IMG/VR virus record: IMGVR_UViG_3300032323_003026
Location: 1 to 39,718 of that record
Length of the DNA: 39,718 nt
DNA from: a virus
Reading direction: 5' to 3' (one strand)
Shown: positions 6,675-14,076 of the stretch, piece by piece
Numbering within the stretch: position 1 is the stretch's first letter
Layout of the letters: each line of letters starts with the position of its first letter
Notes under the pieces: model-generated
The model's input: the letters and a program-made list of their open reading frames with translations, nothing else
Database searches by the model: none
What the model was told of the DNA's origin: nothing
Made by a program: the position numbers and the translations under genes

Positions 6675-7082
6675 TTACAACAAATATAAAAAGTTGTACA
6701 GTTGATCAGTGGGCACACTGTGTTGTTTGTAGCCTTCGATCACTGTGTCAAGGTATTGTTGCGTGGGCTGCGCATTGGCCACACCTGGCTGCATGAAATA
6801 ACAGTGAGCCATCACAGTGCGGCCCTGATGTTCCACTGCCAGTTCTCGGCGGTCATAATACCATGGATAGCCTTCTAGCCGGTCAAGACTATTTAGGTGA
6901 TGCTGATCAATGCTCCACAACACACCATCAACAAAACTGTCTTCGCAGGGAACCACGTCTGCATGCACAGCAAATCTAAAACCGTGCTTCAACAATCGAG
7001 CTGCACCCAGACTCAATGCGCCAGAGCAGCGTTGAGCCATACCAGATCGATTGGTGTTCATTCCATAGGAAAAATAAAGCAT
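6675..7082 (-). CDS. Gamma-glutamylcyclotransferase-like protein
   Basis: This is a 135-residue protein of the GGCT/AIG2-like fold. The family signature YFSYGMN at residues 3-9 forms the substrate-binding loop, and the glutamate in LDRLEGYP (E70) is at the place of the catalytic acid of the family. The segment YYDRRELAVEHQGR follows the usual strand order. Enzymes of this fold cyclise gamma-glutamyl amines to 5-oxoproline or cleave related gamma-glutamyl bonds; the phage substrate is unknown. The length fits a single complete domain. The gene has its own sigma70-type promoter and no clear ribosome-binding site. The family call is firm, while a role in host glutathione metabolism or in modifying a defence metabolite is only a guess. 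Confidence 0.85.
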   Translation of the reverse strand: MLYFSYGMNTNRSGMAQRCSGALSLGAARLLKHGFRFAVHADVVPCEDSFVDGVLWSIDQHHLNSLDRLEGYPWYYDRRELAVEHQGRTVMAHCYFMQPGVANAQPTQQYLDTVIEGYKQHSVPTDQLYNFLYLL

Positions 7083-7105
7083 GGTTTTTTAAATGATTAG
7101 CCTGT

Positions 7106-7134
7106 AGTGTAACACAGGTCTATAAATCAGTCAA
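7106..7134 (-). promoter_or_regulatory. Sigma70-type promoter of the GGCT-like gene
   Basis: TTGACT (7134-7129), a 17-nt spacer and TACACT (7111-7106) on the minus strand, in the gap between the 238-aa glycosyltransferase gene and the GGCT-like gene. The start codon is 23 bases beyond the -10 box. Confidence 0.78.
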
Positions 7135-7140
7135 GAACTA

Positions 7141-7857
7141 TCAACACCATAACTGTTGAATCACTGGATCATCAATTTGATGAGGTTTGGGCTGTCCGTG
7201 AAAAACCAACACAGAGGTTTCGCCGTCAATTGCTGCGCCTGTGCCTAACTTGTTGACTTGTCTAGTTTGAAAATTGTACCCACCATCTTTGACCTGCCAA
7301 CGATAACTTTGTACCAATTTTGTATCAAAGTAACGTAGATCGTTTTTGTCTATCGCTGCATTGAGGTAGTCTTGATCACCATAATACTGTTTCACAGTAG
7401 ACAAGATGTTTTTGCCATTGAACTGCTGCCAAACATTGTCAAACTTTGCAACATTCCACCACATCACACTGCTGTTAATTCCAACATATCTAGAATTTTG
7501 CAAATATTTAAAGTCTTTGATGGTCCAAAATTTTTCAGTAGACAATGCAGTAATCCAGGCAAGATCTCTCACTATCACACAATCAAGATCAAAATACAAC
7601 AAGTTGCCTTGATGATGTTCAGCATTGAACATTTGTATTTTATACCACCAAGATTTTTTGGGTCCTTTGATCCCAGGCCAATCTTCCAAACAGTGTTTGA
7701 TCATGTGTGGCGGCACTGATCGATCGTGCTCGGTGTAGACATGAAAACGTATGCGTGGTAAGTTACGGCACAACATGTTGTACAGTTTTTCAACATAGAT
7801 CCAGTCATACCCTGTTCCATGTATCACACATGCACAATCAATGACATGTTTGGTCAT
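7141..7857 (-). CDS. Glycosyltransferase, GT-A fold (DxD)
   Basis: This is a 238-residue nucleotide-sugar glycosyltransferase of the GT-A fold. The DLD motif at residues 90-92, after a beta strand (GNLLYF), is the expected metal and nucleotide-sugar site. The N-terminal strand-helix-strand layout (HVIDCACVIHG, later IRFHVYTEHD) and the C-terminal HGQPKPHQ segment resemble GT8-like and phage capsule-type transferases. The start MTKHVID at 7857 overlaps the stop of the GT17 gene as ATGA; the longer in-frame start at 7878 would lie inside that gene. It is the second gene of the GT17 transcript. Donor and acceptor are unknown; likely targets are host surface glycans or virion proteins. Confidence 0.82.
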   Translation of the reverse strand: MTKHVIDCACVIHGTGYDWIYVEKLYNMLCRNLPRIRFHVYTEHDRSVPPHMIKHCLEDWPGIKGPKKSWWYKIQMFNAEHHQGNLLYFDLDCVIVRDLAWITALSTEKFWTIKDFKYLQNSRYVGINSSVMWWNVAKFDNVWQQFNGKNILSTVKQYYGDQDYLNAAIDKNDLRYFDTKLVQSYRWQVKDGGYNFQTRQVNKLGTGAAIDGETSVLVFHGQPKPHQIDDPVIQQLWC

Positions 7858-8687
7858 GGTTGTAAGGCACCGCTCCACAAAGCTGGGTATTGTTTGGCCA
7901 GTCTAAGCAGATTCAAATCAAGTCCTTCAGTGCCAACTTTGACGGCTCGCATCTTGCCTTTCTTGACTACTTGATTGTACTGACCTTGTGTCATGCCTTG
8001 TGCAATATCTGTGCTGGTTTTGTTTAACTTTTGTTGCCAACCAGGACCTTCACGTTTGGCTGAAATTTGTTGTTCTTTCATCATCACATCGCCCATGAGA
8101 GTGAAATGCCAGCCTGCTTCCAAATAGGCAGGGCCATAATCGCCCCAGGTCTTGTTTTTGCTCATGTAAAGATTCTGTATGGGATCTGGTATGTTAGTGA
8201 CATGACACATCTTGGTTCCGGGCCAGCGCCCGCTTTGCGTTTGCCAATCAAAATATGCTGTGCGTACATCTTGAGACCAAAACATCTTGCCATGTTGATC
8301 AACTAGCTGTTTGGCTTGGTCAAAGCATCGGGTGTCGGGAAACTCGTCGAGGTCACTCATCATCATGTATTCATCTTGGCCCACCTGTTTGATCATAGAG
8401 GCCAAAGCATTGCGCATTTCTCGTTCTACATGGCGACTGTTGTTTTTGAAATTTTCTTCGCCAGGTTCAAACACACTGCGATCAATTTGAAGATAATGAT
8501 AGTCAATTTTGTTACGCTGTGACAGTGTGAGTTGTTGATAAACTTGGTCAAATTGTGCAGCATGAGGTTGGCAACTGAATGTGGTGTCTGTCTCTACAAT
8601 CACAAATCTTCGAACATAAGGTTCAAGATACTGTATTCTTAGAGCAAACAGGTCAGTTTCATTGAAATAGAGAAAACTGTCGATCAT
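7854..8687 (-). CDS. Glycosyltransferase family 17 protein
   Basis: This is a 277-residue member of GT17, the family of beta-1,4-N-acetylglucosaminyltransferases. The N-terminus MIDSFLYFNETDLFALRI followed by the strand RFVIVETDTTF is the family hallmark, and SDLDEFPD at 111-118 carries the acidic metal-binding motif. The middle REMRNAL and the late segment YLEAGWHFT also fit. I chose ATG 8687; the upstream TTG at 8693 is less likely. A late-type element (GGTAAATA at 8701-8694) ends six bases before this ATG. The gene is divergent from the FkbM methyltransferase gene only 39 bases away. It probably adds a sugar to a glycan made by this island. Confidence 0.88.
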   Translation of the reverse strand: MIDSFLYFNETDLFALRIQYLEPYVRRFVIVETDTTFSCQPHAAQFDQVYQQLTLSQRNKIDYHYLQIDRSVFEPGEENFKNNSRHVEREMRNALASMIKQVGQDEYMMMSDLDEFPDTRCFDQAKQLVDQHGKMFWSQDVRTAYFDWQTQSGRWPGTKMCHVTNIPDPIQNLYMSKNKTWGDYGPAYLEAGWHFTLMGDVMMKEQQISAKREGPGWQQKLNKTSTDIAQGMTQGQYNQVVKKGKMRAVKVGTEGLDLNLLRLAKQYPALWSGALQP

Positions 8688-8693
8688 GATCAA

Positions 8694-8701
8694 TATTTAC
8701 C
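8694..8701 (-). promoter_or_regulatory. Late-type promoter element GGTAAATA
   Basis: GGTAAATA on the minus strand, a variant of the T4 late -10 element TATAAATA, six bases before the GT17 ATG. It lies back to back with the plus-strand element at 8714-8721. Confidence 0.55.
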
Positions 8702-8713
8702 GTTAAAGGCTAC

Positions 8714-8721
8714 TATAAATA
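8714..8721 (+). promoter_or_regulatory. Late promoter TATAAATA
   Basis: Exact match to the T4 late promoter -10 element, five bases upstream of the FkbM methyltransferase ATG. T4-type late transcription would start at or beside the start codon, so the mRNA is predicted to be leaderless. Confidence 0.7.
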
Positions 8722-8726
8722 GTTTT

Positions 8727-9338
8727 ATGAAACAGCCCAGAATGATATCACAGTTCTTCCAACATCATTGGCCGCAAGGCCAGTCTGGATTCTATGTAGA
8801 GATAGGTGCGTGGAATGGTTACAAGAAAAACAGTACCAAACTGTTGGAAGATGCCGGTTGGGACGGTGTATGTGTGGAACCCACCCCTACCAGCTTTGCT
8901 GAGCTGGTCAAGAATCGCAGATGCCGATGTTTGAATGTGGCGGTGTTTGATCATGTTGGCGAAATGGAGTTTGCGGTGTTTGCAGACCGACCTGAATGGA
9001 ACGGCATACTCAAAACATTTGATATGGCACATGCCAAAAAAACTCAAGAAAAATACAATCAAACGCTGGAAATTATCCGAGTGCCTTGTGTTACATGGCA
9101 ACAACTGGAATTGCCTAGTCATATTGATTACTTGCAAGTGGACGTTGAAGGCGCAGAGCTGCAAATCTTAAACACTGTGCCCTGGAATTCTGTCAACATT
9201 GACTGGATCTGCCTCGAAGACAATGCCAGTATGTCTGGTGACTTGACCTATAGAAACTACATGAAAGATCTCGGATACGAAATTGTCAGAAACGATCGTC
9301 AAGATTATCTATACCGACGCTGTGTAACAGTCTACTGA
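8727..9338 (+). CDS. FkbM-family SAM methyltransferase
   Basis: This is a 203-residue class I methyltransferase of the FkbM (Methyltransf_21) family, which O-methylates sugars and other small molecules. Motif I is FYVEIGAWNG at residues 22-31, the acidic end of strand 2 is CVEP at about 49-52, and the post-motif segment HIDYLQVDVEGAELQIL near 134-150 is diagnostic of the family. It is one of few plus-strand genes here, driven by an exact TATAAATA element. Its last 53 bases overlap the 3-prime end of the minus-strand gene at 9286-10149. A likely role is capping or decorating the glycan built by neighbouring transferases. Confidence 0.92.
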   Translation: MKQPRMISQFFQHHWPQGQSGFYVEIGAWNGYKKNSTKLLEDAGWDGVCVEPTPTSFAELVKNRRCRCLNVAVFDHVGEMEFAVFADRPEWNGILKTFDMAHAKKTQEKYNQTLEIIRVPCVTWQQLELPSHIDYLQVDVEGAELQILNTVPWNSVNIDWICLEDNASMSGDLTYRNYMKDLGYEIVRNDRQDYLYRRCVTVY

Positions 9339-10149
9339 GTGGCAGGCCCAAAGCAATCTCGTTCACTGTCCATTCAGTGTGCGCCAACCAAGTCAGCCAC
9401 TGTTGACGTTGTGGATATTGTGGATTTTCAATCATAGACAGATCAGTATTACCAACTTCGGCAGCCAAACTGGCGTTGCCAACAAACACAGGTACTCCAG
9501 CTATTGCTGCCTGTGGCCCTGGCGCAGAGTTCCAATTTACTACTGCCCATGCATTGACCAAGGTGTTGTCAAAATCAAAACTGTCATAGGTGTTGGTCAA
9601 CAATCGTGGTTTCACTGACATACAACCTGCTGGTACTGTGACAGGGTACCTAGGGTGAGGTCTAACCACAATGGGTCTATCACTGTGCTGTCGAATCTTA
9701 TCAACAGTGTGTTGCAACCATTGATTGATTGCAGGTTGCCCATGCCATTGATAACTGTCAGCACGCTGCAAAGCAATCACTATGTTTTGCCCAGAACGCC
9801 TCCAAGGATGTATTTGCATGCCTAAAATTTTGTCACGATCTGGCTGATCTACTGCGTTGGGATAACACTGTCGGCCAGTGCCGTTGACCCCCAACTTCCA
9901 AGTACGTCCACGATCAATCATGCCTACTTCGGCCACAATCACGGTGCGCCCAGATTGTGTGTACGTCTGCCATACAGCTTGATTACGTCGCATACGGCCG
10001 GACCACAGCACGCTCCATATCACAGCTATGTCTGCAGAGTCGTTGTGATAACTCACCGAGATCCCCAATCTCTGTAGTCCTTGTGCAATGGCCTCAAACA
10101 CCGGTGCACTGTTTCTAGCACCAAATTGATTATAGAGGCTCACTTGCAT
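9286..10149 (-). CDS. Capsule-synthesis-like protein, copy 1
   Basis: This is a 287-residue protein starting MQVSLYNQFGARNSAPVF; the frame continues upstream to 10266 but that part would run into the divergent gene. It has the look of the capsule polysaccharide biosynthesis (KpsS/LipB-like, GT-B-type) family: a basic DRPIVVRPHPR segment near residue 160, then AWAVVNWNSAPGPQAAIAG and VPVFVG, as in nucleotide-sugar-binding C-terminal domains. The same block order is found in the genes at 10965-11870 and 12599-13396, along with a C-terminal NTDLSMIENPQYP motif, so the three are paralogues. It is divergent from the DxD glycosyltransferase at 10165 with only 15 bases between start codons. Its 3-prime end overlaps the FkbM gene tail to tail by 53 bases. 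Confidence 0.75.
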   Translation of the reverse strand: MQVSLYNQFGARNSAPVFEAIAQGLQRLGISVSYHNDSADIAVIWSVLWSGRMRRNQAVWQTYTQSGRTVIVAEVGMIDRGRTWKLGVNGTGRQCYPNAVDQPDRDKILGMQIHPWRRSGQNIVIALQRADSYQWHGQPAINQWLQHTVDKIRQHSDRPIVVRPHPRYPVTVPAGCMSVKPRLLTNTYDSFDFDNTLVNAWAVVNWNSAPGPQAAIAGVPVFVGNASLAAEVGNTDLSMIENPQYPQRQQWLTWLAHTEWTVNEIALGLPLSRLLHSVGIDNLDDRF

Positions 10150-10164
10150 GATGATAATTAATGT

Positions 10165-10977
10165 ATGAGGTATATTGTAGTTACCACGTTCAATCAAAAA
10201 GGGTACGAGAAGTACGGGCAGCGCATGATTCAAACTTTTTTGGCTCAATGGCCTGCGCATGTACAACTGGTGGTCTATGCAGAAAACTGCACAGTGCTGG
10301 AATCAGCTCCAAATCTCAAAGTTCTAGATTTACACGAAGCCAGCACTGCACTGGTAAGATTCAAAGATCAGTGGAGCACTGTGCCCAAAGCCACAGGCGA
10401 TGTCAGTGATGACCCTGTACGCAGTCAACGCAAAGATGCAGGCAAAGGATTTAAATGGAATGCAGTGAGATTTGCACACAAAGTTTACTCAATATTTCAC
10501 TGTGCCAAACACTATGCCTGTGACTGGTTAATATGGATGGATGCTGACATGGTGTGTCACTCACCCGTTACCATGCCTATACTGGATCAGTTCTGTCCAC
10601 TCAATCGCGATTTGTGTTATCTAGGGCGTGTGGGCAAATACAGCGAGTGTGGGTTGTACGCAATGAATCTCAACTCCAAGGCAACCAGAAATTTTTTAAC
10701 ACATTTTCAACAAATGTATGATGATGCCGAACATGGTATTTTTAGTCTGCAAGAATGGCATGACAGTTTTGTGTTTGATGCAGTGAGATCCAAGCATCCA
10801 TTGCGCACACTGGACTGGTCGGCTAACTTGATCAAAGGCGAAGGCCACCCCCTGATCAACAGTGGCTGGGGCGCCTATTTGGATCATCTCAAAGGCGATC
10901 GCAAAGAGCAAGGCCGCAGCAAATCCAAAGATTTAAAGATCAAAAGATCTGAGCCATATTGGCGTCAAACCCAATGA
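10165..10977 (+). CDS. Glycosyltransferase, GT-A fold, copy A
   Basis: This is a 270-residue transferase. The N-terminus MRYIVVTTFNQKGYEKYGQR gives the first strand and helix, and DAD at residues 126-128 in LIWMDADMV is the metal-binding motif. It is clearly paralogous to the minus-strand gene at 11845-12609, which has the same start (ITSMNQAYYEKCG) and LIWLDADVV. There is no ribosome-binding site, and only 15 bases separate its ATG from the divergent ATG at 10149; a degenerate late-like element (GATAATTA) lies four bases upstream. The last 13 bases overlap the convergent gene at 10965. Donor and acceptor unknown. Confidence 0.83.
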   Translation: MRYIVVTTFNQKGYEKYGQRMIQTFLAQWPAHVQLVVYAENCTVLESAPNLKVLDLHEASTALVRFKDQWSTVPKATGDVSDDPVRSQRKDAGKGFKWNAVRFAHKVYSIFHCAKHYACDWLIWMDADMVCHSPVTMPILDQFCPLNRDLCYLGRVGKYSECGLYAMNLNSKATRNFLTHFQQMYDDAEHGIFSLQEWHDSFVFDAVRSKHPLRTLDWSANLIKGEGHPLINSGWGAYLDHLKGDRKEQGRSKSKDLKIKRSEPYWRQTQ

Positions 10978-11870
10978 CGCATGTGTGCCCAACAAGCGCC
11001 TGAACTGAGTTCGTCAAACTTCCAATGAAACATAGAAATGCGCTGAAGCCAACTGAGTCGATCTGGCAACTGCGGTGTTTCAATCATGGACAACTCTGTG
11101 TTGGCAATGTCTTTGCACTGACTACGAGTAGGATCTGTAACAAAAACTGGATAGCCTTCTATGGCAGCTCCCACAACTGAACTGGAATTGTAATTGACCA
11201 CTGCCCAACAATTTTTAAGATCATGCTGCATGTCACAGCCTGTATCACTGATTGAAACTCCAGGTATGCCAACAAACTGTCCAAGATAAGCTGCACTGCT
11301 GCGATCACCTGGATGCGGTCTGATGCGTATGGGCCGGTCTGTGTGCTGTTTTAATTTTTGTATCACAGCGTGTGTCCACGCTGGCACAGCAAAGTCACCC
11401 ATGCTCCAGCCACCGTTGCGTTGTAGACACAGCAGCACATGATTTCCTTGTTGACGATAGTCTCGCACTGTGAGTTTGAGATCACTCTGAATTTGTTGCC
11501 AACGTCTAGGATCAATCACAGTGTCACAGTAAATGCCTGTGGTAGGAAAAATACCATTGAAACTGTATCTGAGATAATGTCCAGGGTTGGCACGATCTTT
11601 GTAGAGAAACAGATTGCTGTCCACAGCAACCACTCTTGAATGTTGTGCAATGGCTGCACCTCGCAGTTGCAAATGCGGCCTAGCACTGACTTCGTGAGTC
11701 CAACCTTGTATTACTCCAACGTCTGCTGGCACACATTGGTGGCCTGTGACATCAATTACTTTGTCACCACAGTATTTGGCACCAGTGGCAAATCGTGTGA
11801 GAATTTCAGGCTTTTCAGGATTCTTGTTGCCTGGCGGTACACTGTTATGATAGATTGCTAGAGTTGGCAT
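10965..11870 (-). CDS. Capsule-synthesis-like protein, copy 2
   Basis: This is a 301-residue paralogue of the 9286-10149 protein. It has the shared blocks TDRPIRIRPHPGDR near residue 190, CWAVVNYNSSSVVGAAIEG near 230, YPVFVTDP, and NTELSMIETPQLPDRLSWL near the C-terminus. The chosen start is MPTLAIYHNSVPPG at 11870; a longer frame begins at 11894. The start lies 26 bases inside the end of the DxD transferase gene at 11845, so the two are translated as a pair: a DxD glycosyltransferase followed by a capsule-type protein. A pairing of the same two families occurs at 9286/10165, which points to module duplication. Probable role: a sugar transfer in a surface or virion glycan. Confidence 0.75.
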   Translation of the reverse strand: MPTLAIYHNSVPPGNKNPEKPEILTRFATGAKYCGDKVIDVTGHQCVPADVGVIQGWTHEVSARPHLQLRGAAIAQHSRVVAVDSNLFLYKDRANPGHYLRYSFNGIFPTTGIYCDTVIDPRRWQQIQSDLKLTVRDYRQQGNHVLLCLQRNGGWSMGDFAVPAWTHAVIQKLKQHTDRPIRIRPHPGDRSSAAYLGQFVGIPGVSISDTGCDMQHDLKNCWAVVNYNSSSVVGAAIEGYPVFVTDPTRSQCKDIANTELSMIETPQLPDRLSWLQRISMFHWKFDELSSGACWAHMRHWV

Positions 11871-12609
11871 GTTGCAACAAACTTGCGCTGTCAAATGGAT
11901 CTTTGGCTCCGGCCTTGTAGTGTTTGATGTAAGGAGCCATCACACTGCGAGGAATGGGTGTTTTGTGTCGCTGTCCTGGATTCAACTCCATCATGTCAGC
12001 ACCAGCAGCAGACATTTCAGCCACTACTGCTCCGTACACCTCGCCGTCATAGAAACGTCGCAATTTGTAGCCTAAATCGTTGCGGTAGTAGTCTAGATAT
12101 CGCTGTGCAAAAGTGCCAAACATTTCATGACACTTGTTTACCACAAAAAAGCCAGTTTCACAACTGAAACTCATGCGATCAGGATCATCCTCGCTGGGCC
12201 AATCGTGCCATACACCATAGTGTGTGCTGAGCACATGATCTGGAGTGATCATGTCCAACAGCTGAGGATTCACTGCCATGGTTGTGACCACATCAGCGTC
12301 TAACCAAATCAATCTATCGCAGGCAATGTTTTGCATGGCATGAATCACGCTGAACGCTTTTTTTGCAAACTGTCTGGTGCGACTGCCAGTTTCGCGATTC
12401 ATGAAATTTGTATAGTCAACAGGCAAGTCTGACCAAGGAACATAACGTGCCCATTTGTTTTTTGGTGGGTCGACCATGTCTTCATTGTACACATACAGCG
12501 GAATGTTTTGTGGCCAATTCAATCCGTAGCTTTCAATACAGGCACGCCCACATTTTTCATAGTAAGCCTGGTTCATGCTGGTTATACAAACAAACTTTTT
12601 ACTGGCCAT
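11845..12609 (-). CDS. Glycosyltransferase, GT-A fold, copy B
   Basis: This is a 254-residue paralogue of the 10165-10977 protein. The first strand is KKFVCITSMNQAYYEKCG, and the DAD motif is at 104-106 in RLIWLDADVV. The C-terminal half contains SCETGFFVVNK and a YYRNDLGYKLRRFYDGEVYGA segment typical of acceptor-side loops. The start MASKKFV at 12609 is supported by GGAG six bases upstream; the frame is open for another 54 codons that would lie inside the preceding gene. It overlaps that gene by 11 bases and the next by 26 bases. Acts in the same glycan pathway as its neighbours. Confidence 0.85.
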   Translation of the reverse strand: MASKKFVCITSMNQAYYEKCGRACIESYGLNWPQNIPLYVYNEDMVDPPKNKWARYVPWSDLPVDYTNFMNRETGSRTRQFAKKAFSVIHAMQNIACDRLIWLDADVVTTMAVNPQLLDMITPDHVLSTHYGVWHDWPSEDDPDRMSFSCETGFFVVNKCHEMFGTFAQRYLDYYRNDLGYKLRRFYDGEVYGAVVAEMSAAGADMMELNPGQRHKTPIPRSVMAPYIKHYKAGAKDPFDSASLLQHANSSNLS

Positions 12610-13396
12610 GTTGCTCCGCCATGATGTGTTTGGCCTGTCCTGACTGTAACTCTTTGACATGACACTGACCATAGGCCAAGTGGCAAGCCCAGGCCTGTCG
12701 CAGATCTTCATCAGGCCAAAAAGGATCGTCAATGCTGTCAAGTGCGGCATTGGCCACAGGTGCAGCAGCATTGCACGGTGCCAAAACGAAAGCTGGCACT
12801 CCCTGCATCACTGCTTCTGTGGCAGCCACGCTGTTGAAAGTGACCAAAGCATGCACATCATCTGCCAGCACTTTGGCCAAAGGATCTTGATGCACACGGT
12901 CGTCTCTGCGTGGCGATCGCTGCCGTATTGTAATGGGTCTATCAGTGATTTTTTTTAGCGTTGCAACAGTGGTGGTCAACCAGTGTTGTTGATCTATGTT
13001 GTAGAACTTGCAAGGCTTTTCATCAGGCACAGCAATAACAATTTGTCTGCCATGTCGTCTAGGGTGCATGTCAATTGCCAGGCGCTCCCAACGATCTCTA
13101 GGACGATGCACAATGGTATTGTGTTGCAAATTGTTGGGCACAATACGATGCCAAAGTTTGTACCCATGCGGATTTTTTGGGCCAACATTGTTGCCGAAAT
13201 AACCTGAATCCATGTAAAAAAACTTTCTGCCTGACTGCATACATTGCTTGATTACTTTGTTGAGGATACCTCTCAACACCACTGGTTGGTCACTGGTTGC
13301 AAAATCAAAATCTTCAGTGTTGGTTGCTGGAACGCCGCAGCCCTGGGCCAACATGTTGATATATTGATCTTTGCCTTGCTTGCTTAAAAAAATCAT
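12599..13396 (-). CDS. Capsule-synthesis-like protein, copy 3 (divergent)
   Basis: This is a 265-residue, more diverged third member of the paralogous set. The blocks are ITDRPITIRQRSPRRDDR near residue 150, ALVTFNSVAATEAVMQGVPAFVLAP near 185-210, and a C-terminal VANAALDSIDDPFWPDEDLR that corresponds to the NTELSMIE motif. The RPHP tetrad of the other copies is changed to RQRS, so its catalysis or donor use may differ. It starts with ATG 13396 overlapping the previous stop as ATGA. It lies between two DxD transferase genes in one string of five overlapping minus-strand genes. Confidence 0.72.
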   Translation of the reverse strand: MIFLSKQGKDQYINMLAQGCGVPATNTEDFDFATSDQPVVLRGILNKVIKQCMQSGRKFFYMDSGYFGNNVGPKNPHGYKLWHRIVPNNLQHNTIVHRPRDRWERLAIDMHPRRHGRQIVIAVPDEKPCKFYNIDQQHWLTTTVATLKKITDRPITIRQRSPRRDDRVHQDPLAKVLADDVHALVTFNSVAATEAVMQGVPAFVLAPCNAAAPVANAALDSIDDPFWPDEDLRQAWACHLAYGQCHVKELQSGQAKHIMAEQHGQ

Positions 13397-14076
13397 ATGT
13401 TACTTTGTTCACAGTACTCAGTCAAAATACGCTGGCGATGCCATTCATCGCCCTGAGGTGTGTCAGCAAATTCGTGAAAGCAGGGTGCACCCAGGGTGTA
13501 ATGCAACAGCTTGGCATCGGTGTTGGCTCCGTATTCATCAGGCAGCCAATTCCATTCTGGCGGTAGTTGTCCTATTCTACTGTCATCTAGCCAGGTAAAA
13601 CGATGCAATTGAGCACCAGTTGACTGTTGCACAAACTCTGGGGTAAGTTTGCGATTAGGATAACTGTTGCAGTTCCAAAGTATGACGCTGCTCCAATTTT
13701 TTCTTGGATAATCTTCGTTTTTGGCGCCAAGATATTTTACAGGTCTGCAAGTTTTATATTCATGTTTGACCACTTGAACATCCGTGTCTAGTCGTCTCAA
13801 ATTCCACAACTCAGTGATGTCTCCTCGCACAATCATGTCGCCATCTATGAAGATTGCATGTCCTTGATAGTTTTGCAAATACGGCACTAGAAATCTAGTG
13901 TAGATAAAATGATTGCTGCCGTCTGTGTGAGTTTCTGTATAGTCTTTGAACAGGTTTAGTGCCACAGGTATGATAGCAACTGGTTGACTGGAGTTGCGTA
14001 TGATAGAGTTAACACACACATGATATGCAATGGCTTCTCTAGGATCATAACCGATGTATACCGGAATGGCTTTCAT
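13393..14076 (-). CDS. GT8-like glycosyltransferase
   Basis: This is a 227-residue transferase of a type widely found in aquatic T4-like phages. The first strand is AIPVYIGYDPREAIAYHVC, the region THTDGSNHFIYTRFLVPYL near 50-67 binds the nucleotide sugar, and IFIDGDMIVRGDI carries the DGD metal motif at 78-80. Further conserved blocks are KYLGAKNEDYPRKNWSSVI and the C-terminal KLLHYTLGAPCF, whose His is the usual third metal ligand. Start and stop overlap the neighbours as ATGA. The activity is presumably hexosyl transfer to the island's glycan. Confidence 0.87.
   Translation of the reverse strand: MKAIPVYIGYDPREAIAYHVCVNSIIRNSSQPVAIIPVALNLFKDYTETHTDGSNHFIYTRFLVPYLQNYQGHAIFIDGDMIVRGDITELWNLRRLDTDVQVVKHEYKTCRPVKYLGAKNEDYPRKNWSSVILWNCNSYPNRKLTPEFVQQSTGAQLHRFTWLDDSRIGQLPPEWNWLPDEYGANTDAKLLHYTLGAPCFHEFADTPQGDEWHRQRILTEYCEQSNI

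Noticed and set aside
10150-10164. Possible bidirectional late promoter between 10149 and 10165
   Set aside because: The 15-bp gap holds only a degenerate element (GATAATTA); the match is too weak to annotate as a feature.
13397-13435. TTGACT-17-TAACAT promoter-like sequence before capsule-like copy 3
   Set aside because: The -10 box is poor, abuts the ATG so that transcription would begin inside the gene, and it lies in a coding region of an overlapping operon.
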